The translations under genes and the position numbers were made by a program. The notes below the pieces were generated by a model. That model searched no databases. It was not told the DNA's origin and was given only the letters and a program-made list of their open reading frames with translations. DNA of 64,000 bases from Cyrtodaria siliqua (taxonomy: Eukaryota; Mollusca; Bivalvia; Adapedonta; Hiatellidae), in NCBI GenBank assembly GCA_037043455.1, contig JAWPHD010011218.1, positions 21,883 to 85,882 of the forward strand. The letters are read 5' to 3'. The first letter of the stretch is position 1. Each line of letters opens with the position of its first letter. Positions 52,080 to 62,680 of this stretch are shown here, piece by piece.

Positions 52080-54083
52080 ATATATTTACGCTAAATGCAT
52101 AACACTATATAATATATATTTACTACTAGAGTTCGAAATGAACTGACCGATGATCGATCATTAATCGATTAAACATGGCTGCTATAAAAGACAAGTGCAA
52201 GCCTTTTTCAGACTATAATCATGATAATGAAGAAAAGAATCACATTTCAAGTACATGTATGGTCTGGTAATAAACATGATAAAGGAACTGAATGGAACTG
52301 ACTAACATATATTTTAAAAATAAGTTGTGATACCCACTATAAATATGTGATTACTTGTTGCAAAATTATAACTCATTTTATTTCTTCTTTATTTTAGCAC
52401 AAGAGAATGAAATAAGCCATAATTTTCAACAACGGAGTAAAGTCGATCATGAAAAATTGTAATCGATTAATCAAATCAAAGGCATAACTGATCGATGATT
52501 GATCAAAGCGATTAATCGGAACAACACTATTTACTACCTTAAATGAGAATGCTTTTTTCTCCCATTTCTAGTCATATGAGATAGGGTTTTTCCCACATGG
52601 AAGATAACTCTTAATATTCATGACTCTTACATGAAACGTCATGATGTCATGTTGGTGACATCGCCAGTTCTGATCCTGTTATGCACTTAGAGGCAGAGCC
52701 TCGTCCCTGGTCACAATTCTGACCCTCGGATGAGATTTCCCTATCTCACACGGACACTCATGATGGATTCTTATGAGACTGGGTAAATTATCTGGTGTTC
52801 TATAAGCTAAAAGTTACAGCTAATGGAACTTTTTTACAGTTATATGCATTTATTAATCTGCCTCTAGGTCACAATAGAATCAATCATAACAAAAACGTAT
52901 TCATTCAAAAATTTAAACAAAATACAATATATGATCTGTGAACAATGATGCTGTTTTAATGCTTATGAGAGTTGTAGCGGCGTATGATAAACACCTTGGA
53001 TCATGGATAGACAGATCATATTATATACACACTGTCACAGTAGTTAACAACTGCAGGGCACAAAAATTCCACTCATCTGCTCGCCATGACGAGTGCTTAT
53101 TGATGCAGGACAAGTATAAATTCAGATAAATTCTTCAACAATTTGTCAATTATTTGACCATTCGAGTATTATGTAGGACGAGCAACTCTGAAACAAATGT
53201 TCCTGCCTTGAACAGAGCAGCTGTGAAAATCATAACTCTTAATGTACCTATCATAGAACTATGAAATATAGGTAGGTATGCGGCATGATGTATCATCCTC
53301 ACTTTCCTGTGAAATTTCTGAAGACATAATACAATTCCTGCATAATAACACCGTATTACAATTGACTAAACCTTAAACAACACATGTTCATACATAAAAC
53401 TAAGTTTCCAAATACAAAACAAAAAATGTCTGGAAATATATAGTCGTTACAAAAAATGACCTGCCTTCTTTTTGGTGTGTTTTATACAGTGACATGTGTT
53501 TTTTTAGGTGAAGTCAATTTAAATACGGCTGCTGGTTATACAGTCATTGCCTTGTCAAACCTTGTCAGAAAGTGTAGATGGAGTCATGCCGCACACCTAC
53601 CTATATTTTCTATAAGCTATGTCATAGATCTATGGTAGGTACAGAATCCATAACTTTCACATCGTGTCATTAGTTGCAAATTTCCGAGATATTGAGAATA
53701 AAGGTGTTTACTCGGACTTCTCAGTCTCTATATGGAAAATCAAAATAGTAAGATCATAATTTAAATTAACTGTATCCATATTGGTGTTTTAAAATCAGAA
53801 AGCACCAACAGAAGGTACATTGATGTAGACAAAAAATAAAGCTTTTAATATAATTATCACTACAAATTAGTTTTATAAAGGGCAAAAGTCAGTTGAGCAT
53901 CAACAATAAACACCCATGCAGTACCCACTACCAGAATGTGAAGGGGTTTTATTTTCTTGATCACTGATAGGTCAAATTATTTTGATGATGTCATGTGAAA
54001 GTTATAAATATATAACCATATGAGCTATAATTCTCAAAAAACTGAGTTGAGTTAATTGTATCTCTAATGGATATGCTCTGACT
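52080..54083. other. Sequence upstream of the recognised LOXHD1-like exons
   Basis: A leader exon and the promoter should lie here or further right, but I cannot place them. 53055..53190 resembles the 'gacgag' repeat at 21165. The rest is AT-rich with no protein-like frame. Confidence 0.45.
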
Positions 54084-54091
54084 CTGATGTA

Positions 54092-54748
54092 CAGGGGCGG
54101 ATCCAGGATTTCAGCTTAGGGGGTGCGTAATATTTTGGTCAATTTTCGGGTCCGTCTTCTAGCCTCATAAAACGTTTGCGGTAGTGCATTTATAGGGTAA
54201 AAAAGTCCGTTTTCAAATAAAAGGATTTAACAATGTGTTAATTAAACCACTTATTAGCCATTATGCGTCGAGCGAGCGAAGTGAGCGAGAAAAAAAACTA
54301 TACTGAGGGCGTCCATCTAAATTGTTTGATGTTTTATCTACAGTAACATGGACATACACGTATGAATAACAAAAGTCTGTTTTCAAATAAAAGAATTTAA
54401 CAATGTGTTAATTAAACCACTCATTAGCCATTATGCGTCAAGCGAGCGAAGCGAGTGAGAATTTTTTTTATACTGAGGGCGTGCAACGAAATTGTTTGAT
54501 ATTTTATCTACAATAACATGGACATACATGTAAGAATAAAAAAAGTCTGTTTTCAAATAAACGGATTTAACAATGTGTTAATTAAACCACTCATTAGCCA
54601 TGATGAGGCGAGCGAGCGAAGCGAGCGAAAAAAAAATTTATACTGAGGGCGTATTTGATATTTTATCTACAGTAAAATGGACATACATGTATGATCCGGA
54701 ATTTTTAGGGGGGGCGCGCGCCGGGTGCGCCCCCCCCTGGATCCGCTA
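54092..54748. mobile_element. hAT-like non-autonomous element with three internal tandem units
   Basis: The left end CAGGGGCGGATCCAGGATTT and the right end ...CCCCTGGATCCGCTA are inverted. Flanks CTGATGTA and GTGATGTA match at 7 of 8 bases, fitting an 8-bp hAT target duplication. Inside are three about 180-bp units with 'gtctgttttcaaataaa', 'caatgtgttaattaaaccac' and 'cgagcgagcgaag'. No transposase. Confidence 0.8.
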
Positions 54749-54869
54749 GTGATGTAAGTACCATATCAAACATGAATTCTTACTATGCCACGACAAAACA
54801 TGAATGACACTTCTTTTCCAGGATTATCAAATACTATTATAGTCTTATACGTTTACTAAAGTGAAAAAA

Positions 54870-55135
54870 GTGTGGTAGATATGGGACTCGAACTTACTGG
54901 GTAGTGCTCTATCAACTGAGCCAACTGGGCCACCGGGTACCCAGTATCACCACACTCTTCCCCTTTTTAAGAAATTTGGTGCTGCTATCCCACATTCACC
55001 GAATTATCCTCGCCGCCAATGAAGTAAACCAAGGGAAAAAGTGTGGCCGGTAAGGGACTCTAACCCGTGACCCCTAGCTCATAGGGCGAGTGCTCTACCA
55101 ACTGAGCTAACCAGGCCACCGGGTACCCAATATCC
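54870..55135 (-). mobile_element. Two tandem tRNA-like units (family E)
   Basis: On the minus strand the better unit (about 55052..55122) reads 'ggcctggttagctcagttgg' (box A) and 'cacgggttagagtccctta' (box B with two mismatches). The first (about 54881..54940) is shorter. Each sits in a repeated context 'ggccaccgggtacccaatat' and 'aaaagtgtgg'. The anticodon arm is imperfect and box B is damaged, so I read them as SINE-type relics. Confidence 0.65.
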
Positions 55136-56520
55136 CCAAATTACCAAACTCAACAGCTGCATATACTACTTGGAAGATGGTGTTGATAGACTGAACTATG
55201 TCGACAGTTATAGGTATGCATGGCATTCTTCTTAGTATATTTTCCCCACCCATTCTCAGAGCTAGGAAAATGTTTAAAAAAACAAATTTAAGAAATAAGT
55301 GTCAACATTTATGATTAACACTGTAGTTGACATGTAATGAGTGTTTCTCAACCTCTGAAAGTATGAACATGCATGAATTAACAACAATATATAACTGTGT
55401 CTAGTTTTTATAAAAAGTAATAATTAAAATCTTCGATTCTGACAACATAAACAGTAACGTACCTACCGGTAAACAGCTTGTGTTATTTAAAATAATCCAT
55501 CTTTATGTCAGTTTCTTCGTATTTAATTGGATACAGTGAAAAATATGGTTGCTAATTGGGTCAATTACTTCCTATTAATTGCAAGAATTTGTTTTGAAAT
55601 GCCGTACAAAAGGTACCTAATATTACAGAATGTTATCGATTGGTTTGTTTTTCACCTAAACAGTGTGAAATTATACAATGAAGACCTTATTAAACATGTA
55701 TAATCATGATTCTCACGTGGTACAAACTGTCCAATATTGTTGTTTACTTGCGTTGCCAAAGACAAATACGCATGCGCGTAAGTTACTTCCGAGTTTTACC
55801 GATAGATTTTTCCCCCCATAAAGACGTTGACACCAATTATGGCATGGCCTTCGGAAAGCATAGCTCATCTGCCTTTAAATGATTATACGAACGCGTGAAT
55901 GTGTTACGATACAATACATTATGTTAAGTGCAGACATTTGTTTTTTCGCTCAGTTTTATTAACACGATATGTCCCTTCATGTACAAAAAATACGTCCGCA
56001 CGAGTTATCACCCCTATGAGATAAATACCTCGCTAGCCCAATTTGTTGTGTGGGCAGCAAATATCGTCCTTGAGCTGGCCATAGACCCACCTCCGCCCTT
56101 GGGGAATTTTGTAGGGTATGATTTTCTGCAAGTTCATACAAAAAGCTTCAAAAGTTCATACAAAAAGCTTCAAAATGAGACGTGTGTGCCATCTGAGCAT
56201 TGGGGCGTTTGTGTGGAACGCACGTGACAATTACGTTAGCATAACAATTCCAGAACACCTTCAATACATTTGAATATGAGTAAAACATGTGCATATGAAC
56301 AACAAATACTACCTGTATTTATGTTATTGATGAATTGTTTAATTTAGACAGCCTTTTCAACATGATGCAAATATGAAAATATACTGTAGTTTACGTTACA
56401 CCCTGTTCGTTACCAAACAATCATAAATACTGTTAATAATAACTAGACCGTAAGTTACCAAAAGAGGCCATCCCAACTCTGGGGGAATTGTGAAGGATAC
56501 ACTTTCCTGGAAGGGTATGC
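55136..56520. other. Intergenic sequence with no gene recognised
   Basis: A 99-codon forward frame (55928..56227) contains a direct repeat ('acaaaaagcttcaaaagttcat') and no motif. I do not call it a gene. Confidence 0.45.
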
Positions 56521-57175
56521 GTTTGCTACAAATAAAGAATGTTTTTCATTATCGGGTGCTGGTGACATTGACCTTTGACATACTGACCTCAAAATCAATA
56601 GGGGCTATCTTCTAACCACAACTAGTTCACCTATGAAGTTTCATGATATTTGCCTTAGGGGGAGAGGAGTTATGGTGCGGACAAGGTTCTTCATTATCGG
56701 GTCCCAGTGTCCTTGAACTTTGACCAACTAACCTCAAAATCAATAGAGGTCCTCCTCTTGCCACAGGCAGTTCACCTATGCAGTTTCATGAGATTTGCTT
56801 TAAAGGGGAGCGGAGTTGTGGTGCGGACAAGGTTTTTTATTATCGGGTCCAGGTGACATTGACCTTTAACCTACTGAATTCAAAACGAAGAGGGGTCATC
56901 CTCTCACCACTGGCAGTTCACCTATGAACTTCATGAGATTTGCTTCAGGGGGATAGTTATGGAGTGGACAAGGTTTTTCATTATCATGTCATGGTGACCT
57001 TGACCTTTAACTTACTGACCTTAAAATCAGTAGGAGTCATCCTCTCATCACAGGCAGTCCACGCATGAAGTTTGATGAGATTTGCTTCAGGGAGAGAGGA
57101 GTTATGGAGCGGACAATGTTGCGTCTACAGATGGACAGACGGACAGGGTGAAACCAGTATAACCCCCTAAACTTC
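56520..57175 (+). repeat. 'TGACCTTGACC' repeat array, about four 145-bp units
   Basis: Units hold 'tgacattgacctttgac', 'aaaatcaataggggtc', 'cagttcacctatgaagtttc' and 'gaggagttatggtgcggaca'. The array ends in 'agatggacagacggacaggg'. Confidence 0.85.
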
Positions 57176-57975
57176 GTTCAGCATGGGTATAACAATACAT
57201 ATGACCAAGTTTCAAAGACATAAAGTGAGACAATCACATAAAGTTAACCGAGGTTAAGTTACCTAACCAAGGTTAGGTTTGGGGAAAATAACACAAAATA
57301 TGACCTTGACCTTGAGTGAAGTCCGCCAATACATATGATCAAGTATCAAACAAAGAACTTAAAGTTATCAGAAAAAGTTAACGGAGGTTAACTTATCTAA
57401 CCAAACTGATGTTTAGCGTAAATAACGCAAAACGTGACCTTGACCGTTCCAAGGCGGTAGCCCTATTGTCAACCCTTTTTGTGTTTGTGATGTCGTTTGC
57501 ATTTATTATTGCTTTTGCCTTCTTGTTTGTCTGTTTGCATGTTTGTTTCTGTGTTTTGTGGTTTACTGTCCTCCTTGAATGCTACTTTCCCTGTCCGATC
57601 TTTTTATATTTCTTTTGAGCTTGGTATTTTTGTCATTCAGCGATGTCCACCAATGCCAGCCATATATGACCAAGTATCAAAGACATAAAGTTAGGCAATC
57701 ACATCAAGTTAACTGAGGTTGTTACCTAACCAAGGTTAAGTTTGGGGGAAATAAGCAAAATATGACCTTGCCCTTGGTAATTTGTGTCGTTCAGTGATGT
57801 CCACCAATGCCAACAATACATATGACCAAATATCAAACAAAGAAAATGAGGCAATCCCATACAATTAACTGAGTTTAAGTTACCTAACCAATGTTAAGTT
57901 TGGGAAAATAATGCAATACATGACCTTAGTAATTTTGGCATTACGTGATGTCCCTTGACCCAACAAAGCATGTGA
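57176..57975 (+). repeat. Second repeat type, three to four imperfect units
   Basis: 'tatgaccaagtatcaaagac', 'ataaagttaggcaatcacat', 'acctaaccaaggttaagttt' and 'aatatgaccttgacctt' recur around 57195, 57330, 57665 and 57825. A 69-codon frame at 57409 is rich in hydrophobic residues but lies within repeat sequence. Confidence 0.75.
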
Positions 57976-58540
57976 CAACGTTTCAGAAAAAATCGAGCAG
58001 CGGTTGTTGGTTATAATTGTTTTAAAGTTTGGCCGCCAGAAAAGTGACTGCTATGTCTCGTTACCCACTCTCGTGGGAGAGACAATAAATAAATATAATG
58101 TCTTAAAAATAAAATAAATATATAATAAATAAATAACCCCAAAGAAAAATACTATTTTGTCCCTATCCAATGTAAGTTAGTCTTGCCTTATTCTGATTAC
58201 TAGTATTTGGACAACATACTAATAATACTAACTCTTATCAAAGACAGACACAAAGGAAAATGACACTGACATGCATTAATTTTATCTTCACTCTAACGCC
58301 TATGACCAAGGTTCTTTGAGTATGACCATTGGAACTAAGCCAGACACATTCATTAATGACACACTTAGTCTTGACACAACCCATCCTCGGGTCAAATGAA
58401 CTTCTCCAAAACAGGAGATTCAGTGTCCCTCTTCCACAAGTCACATAACTATTCATTAACTATCAATCAACATGCAAATCTTCGGGGTAACATCGTTGGA
58501 TTGAGTATAAAGTATGCAGCATACCAGTAATACCACTGGT
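57976..58540. other. Intergenic sequence with no gene recognised
   Basis: An AATA-rich run lies at 58085-58135. No supported gene. Confidence 0.4.
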
Positions 58541-58559
58541 GCATTACACGTCAATGTAG

Positions 58560-58850
58560 AGCAAAGCTGCTAGAGGCCACTCTCCAGATGGAAAATATGG
58601 CATCAGAAGTTCTTTCTTCGCGCAAAGATCTGCATCCATCCCAAACAAAGAACAATGAGAAAGACTTGAGAAGAGCCACAGAATCTATCATTGGTTTCAC
58701 AAACTCAATTCCGAGTTGATATCAATGACTATGAGTTATACATCCGATCGTCCGTATTTCAGCATAGAGAGATGTTGATGATGATCTATTACAGCATCAG
58801 GCTGAATAGCGGAGGAAATAACCAGAAAATAGTTCAGATTGTGATACAAG
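58560..58850 (+). pseudogene. Decayed coding relic, frame broken at least twice
   Basis: About 54 codons are open from about 58562 (AKLLEATLQMENMASEVL, then HPSQTKNNEKDLRRATESII). After a frame change comes FRVDINDYELYIRSSVFQ, and after another change DDDLLQHQAE. The pattern of a charged helix, then 'F.V....LY..SS', then '..DLL..E' resembles a repetitive uncharacterised protein family I have seen in mollusc and cnidarian genomes. I cannot name it. The relic has stops after every block. Confidence 0.45.
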
Positions 58851-58899
58851 TATGATATTTTGCACAGTGCTTGTCACACAGTATATTCAAATGAAAAAT

Positions 58900-59580
58900 A
58901 ACCTGAGCTAATTCAATTTCGATCTTTTTTCAATATGGCCGCCAAATATCCAAGATGGCGACCAAAATACTGTAAATATAAGATACAGTTGTATATTAAA
59001 CTAATACTTTCTCTCATTCACTATAGTATGGCTTCGACTGCAAAACTGTACAACCAACAATCATTTTGGAAATATTTCGGCATGATTATGCATTTATTCA
59101 AAATAAAAATATGAGTACACTGCACCCACCACATACTATATGTTCAATCTATGCTTTACATTCTGTAGTGGTTATCAGATGTTCGGGTATTCATATAATT
59201 GCGGTTATATACGTTTTAAAATATGCATAATGATATTCGGATGTACGTATTAACGGAACAAACCTACTTACTCTTTGCTATTGCCGATTAATTAATGCAA
59301 TACCCCACCAACAAAAATTCCATAGAAATATGAAAATACTACCAATATTGACATATTTTAGACTTTTTATTTTGCATGATCTTAAACTAAAGTTTTTTTC
59401 CAGCGGCGTTTTTTTCTACTGACTGTACTAAGGCCGTACCCATATTATCAACCCTGTTATAGTTGTAGTGTCGCATGCTTTGCTTATATTTTCCCTTATA
59501 ATTGTTGTTTGTTTTTAATGTATGATTTGGTTGATTGTGTTCTGTGAATGCAACATTTCCTGTTCGAATTGTATATCTAC
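58900..59580. other. Intergenic sequence with no gene recognised
   Basis: It contains 'atggccgccaaatatccaag' and 'atggcgaccaaaatac', a short near-duplicate. Otherwise unique. Confidence 0.4.
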
Positions 59581-59588
59581 TTTTATAT

Positions 59589-60238
59589 TTAGTCCTGATA
59601 AACTACTTTCAAGTTTAGATTCTGTTCATATTGCCACGAATAGCTATATGGCGCTGTACACGCCAAAGTAGCACGGTAGCATTTGCAACTGCTACATGTA
59701 CGGTTTCCTTCCTTACATTGCCGAAATGCTTCACATATAGCTGACACGCGGAAATAGTTGTCCAATAGGGATCCAGTAGTCACCAGCATATGTGCAGACC
59801 CATTAAGACGGATAAAGCATAACCTGATATGTATGATGCACCTGCACCTATTTCCCGGGGATTAGAAAAATCATACACAAACATGGAGAGTTTGATATTA
59901 ACCCCTACCCTGCGGAATGATACATAAATATTGCCCCTAGTGATGGGAATTAGACAACAGGACTGACTAAGACCATTCGGATACCATTCACATCCTGCTT
60001 GATAGCCACATCGATATGCATGATGTATTAATGTAGCTTGTTGGTGCAATTGCGTAATTTCAAGAGTTGTTTTGTATAATGGTTCATTTACCATCCGTGT
60101 GCTGCTTGATTTATTGTACATAACACATGAAATTTCTCCCAAAGCATCATAATCTGATTCATCAATACTGCTAGGCATGTTGCTGAGGTTTATAACATTT
60201 TCTGTTGCAGTTTTAAGTATATATTCCAAGTTTGCCAT
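59589..60238 (-). pseudogene. Possible gene of unknown function, split by an apparent frameshift
   Basis: From ATG at 60238 the frame is open for 152 codons to TGA at 59780..59782. It has protein-like composition: SNMPSSIDESDYDALGEI, AYRCGYQAGCEWYPNGL, and ITRGNIYVSFRRVGVNIKL. A second minus frame continues from the overlap to TAA at 59589 with a Cys-rich end (AICEAFRQCKEGNRTCSSCK). Upstream of its own ATG that frame reads FIRLNGSAHM, also protein-like. One reading is a single about 215-codon gene broken by a one-base indel near 59790-59840. The other is two short genes or a splice I have not seen. No signal peptide, no recognised domain. It points the same way as the LOXHD1-like gene, 7.5 kb upstream. 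Confidence 0.4.
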
Positions 60239-61290
60239 GCATACTTCCCCTTTCCCGTGGATGGTTGCAACGGTTTAGCAACAGGTGAAGGCATGAACTA
60301 AAGAAAATGCTCCGGTCTTTGGACATAACTAGAGCACGATGTAATGTATTCACAGCCATTTTATATCCTTTCCTCTTCCATAGGAAATCCAAAGCTTATC
60401 TATGCCAAAGTTCTTTGGGCGTTTTGATGACAACCACGTCAGTATCAGAGCCGGACATTATACTTTCCCTACACCCGTTCTTGAATATATGTTTTCCACG
60501 TATATTTGTTTGTGTGTGAGCCCCTACGTAGTTACATGATGCACGTTTATCTTTCTCAATAGACACATTAACTGTTTGTCTTTTTATCTGCTGTTACACT
60601 AATTGGCTTTGTTAAACATGCCTACGACTGCTTTTGCGATCAGCGAAAACAATTCAGTTTTATTTCGAGATAATCGTAAAATGTGTTGACAGTTAGCCGG
60701 CACTTTGCTTGAATCTGTATACTATTTGTCCTAATACCTGAACCTATGGTATCTCTTGTACTGCTTAACTTTTCGAACACTCAAACACTTGTCAATTGCG
60801 ACGTAGATTTTGTTTTATTTACGGCAGTACGACGCAAACGTTGGTCTTAATATATCTTATTTGCTTTTAGGTGGAATTTACTGATTTTCGTGCTTGAAGA
60901 ACTCTCCGATATCGCACTGCCGAGTTTACATGAACTAAAAAATCGAAACAATAGATTTCTGTCATTACATCGACACACAACTGTTGGTGTTCCGGACTTG
61001 CTTGAAAGAGATAACTGTGTAGCTGAATCAGTCTCAGAATCCTCTGTGAGGCATGCAAAGTTATTGTCTTGAACCAACATGCAAAGAAGTTATGTTATTG
61101 TCTTGAAGCAACATGCAAAGAAGTTATGTTATTGCCTTGCATAACAGTCTGCTACTCATTTATCTACACCCATTTCTGATCAATATTAAAATGCCGATAG
61201 AATCATCAAGGTATGGATCTCCTTCCATTCCTTAAATTTATCCTCTAGCTGTTGTAGTTTAGGAGGAATTTTTAAAGAATGTCAGATGCC
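60239..61290. other. Intergenic sequence; 38-bp duplication at 61075..61138
   Basis: 'caacatgcaaagaagttatg' + 'ttattgtcttga' is repeated in tandem about twice. Short frames on both strands at 60847..61080 overlap one another and carry no motif. Confidence 0.45.
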
Positions 61291-61725
61291 ATTGTACATG
61301 GGGCGGGCCAGATTTGACCCCAGGGTCACCATTTGAAACAACTTGGTAGAGGACCATATAAGCTTATAAATAGTACATACAAAATATGACCTCTTGTAAT
61401 TTTTAAAGAATCTCTGTTGTAATTCTGTGTAAAACTGTGACCCTGGCGCATGACCAGATTTGATCCCAATGGCATCATTTGAACAAACTTAGTAGAGGAA
61501 CATCATACGAGAGCTCTATGCCTTGTGGTTCTAAAGAAGATTCTTCTCAATTGTTCCCTTTGTACGTTTATGTAAAACATGTGACCCCTAGAGCAGGGCC
61601 AAATTTGACCTCCGTGTCACAATTTGAAGAAACTTAATCTTACAAAATATTAGACATCTAGCTCTTGTAGTTTCAGAGATTTTTTTAAGATTTTTCTATA
61701 TAAGACTTTTTAATGGCTAACGAAT
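61290..61725. repeat. Dispersed repeat, three imperfect units
   Basis: 'ccagatttgaccccagggtc', 'accatttgaaacaacttggt' and 'agaggaccatataagct' recur around 61310, 61450 and 61590, each ending near 'gtaaaac..gtgaccc'. Confidence 0.7.
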
Positions 61726-62044
61726 GCGAAATCATTGCATCACGAGACAAATTAAATACCTTCACAATAACCAATCAGTTGAGAATTTTAATAATACAAG
61801 TTAAATACACACACAAGTTCAGGAATTTCCTTCACCATTCCAAACCGATACGCCCTCAGCTTTAAAAGACCACCCATTCATTCCAAACTATGTTCAGAAG
61901 CAAGTTATTATACATAATGCCCCGAGTTGTGACGTATTTGGAAAACACGCTCTCGGGATGACGAAGTTGCAGAGCATGTGGAAGAAGATTCTGCTGAAAT
62001 TGGATTAGTTATTATACCTACCGGTACGTTTTTTTAAAAAAACA
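61726..62044. other. Unique sequence with no gene recognised
   Basis: No repeat or open frame of note. Confidence 0.4.
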
Positions 62045-62260
62045 ACAACAGGGTATATTAAAATAGGCTCCATTTGTCCGTCTGTCTGTCCATCCATCCG
62101 TTAACACATCTCCTAAACTGCTGAAAATGGAATTCAACCAAACTTACGGTAGGACTTCACCATATGATGACGGCATGCAAGAGCAACATTATTTTTGGCT
62201 CCATGCTCTGAGGTGGGTGGGTCAAAAGGTCAAATACACTAAAAATTCAATTACACTGTC
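62045..62260 (+). repeat. Dispersed repeat with 'gtccgtctgtctgtccatcc' start
   Basis: It contains 'tccgtctgtctgtccatcca', 'ctgctgaaaatggaattcaa' and 'gaggtgggtgggtcaaaagg'. This type of sequence is common in mollusc DNA, from memory. A single copy here. Confidence 0.4.
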
Positions 62261-62680
62261 ATTTTACCATTTTTCTGCACATACTTGGTATATGTAATCG
62301 TCCCTGAATGATAAACACATATCAAACAGTCGGTTATTTGTGTTTTACTATAATATGATGCTGCCTATGATAATAGACCTGGCTTGACAAAACATACAAA
62401 ACACTGACATATAAACACTGTCCTGCCTAATTTAGACAGTAGGTAAGTCTTGAGGTTTGTGCACCCTAGAACCCGGTTAAACACCCCCAGTGCACCAATT
62501 AACATTACCTAACCCTTATGTATCCTAACAAGTCAACCCTATATTGTAATTTCGTTACTAAACAAAACAAAAACAAAATCCATCATTAAATAGTCTGTAT
62601 CCATTTTATAGTTTATGTGAATACCTTTAATGACATTCCCCGTCGATCATCTAAATCCCTTCTCTAAACAAAACACAACG

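Noticed and set aside
55052..55122. Functional tRNA gene on the minus strand
   Set aside because: Box B reads GGTTAGAGTCC instead of GGTTCGANTCC, the anticodon stem has a mismatch, and a second degenerate unit sits in the same repeated context.
55928..56227. 99-residue forward gene
   Set aside because: No motif, contains a short internal direct repeat, and no splice or start support.
57409..57618. Membrane protein suggested by a hydrophobic 69-residue frame
   Set aside because: T-rich sequence inside a repeat array gives Phe/Leu/Val codons; no charged flanks or homologous unit in the neighbouring repeats.
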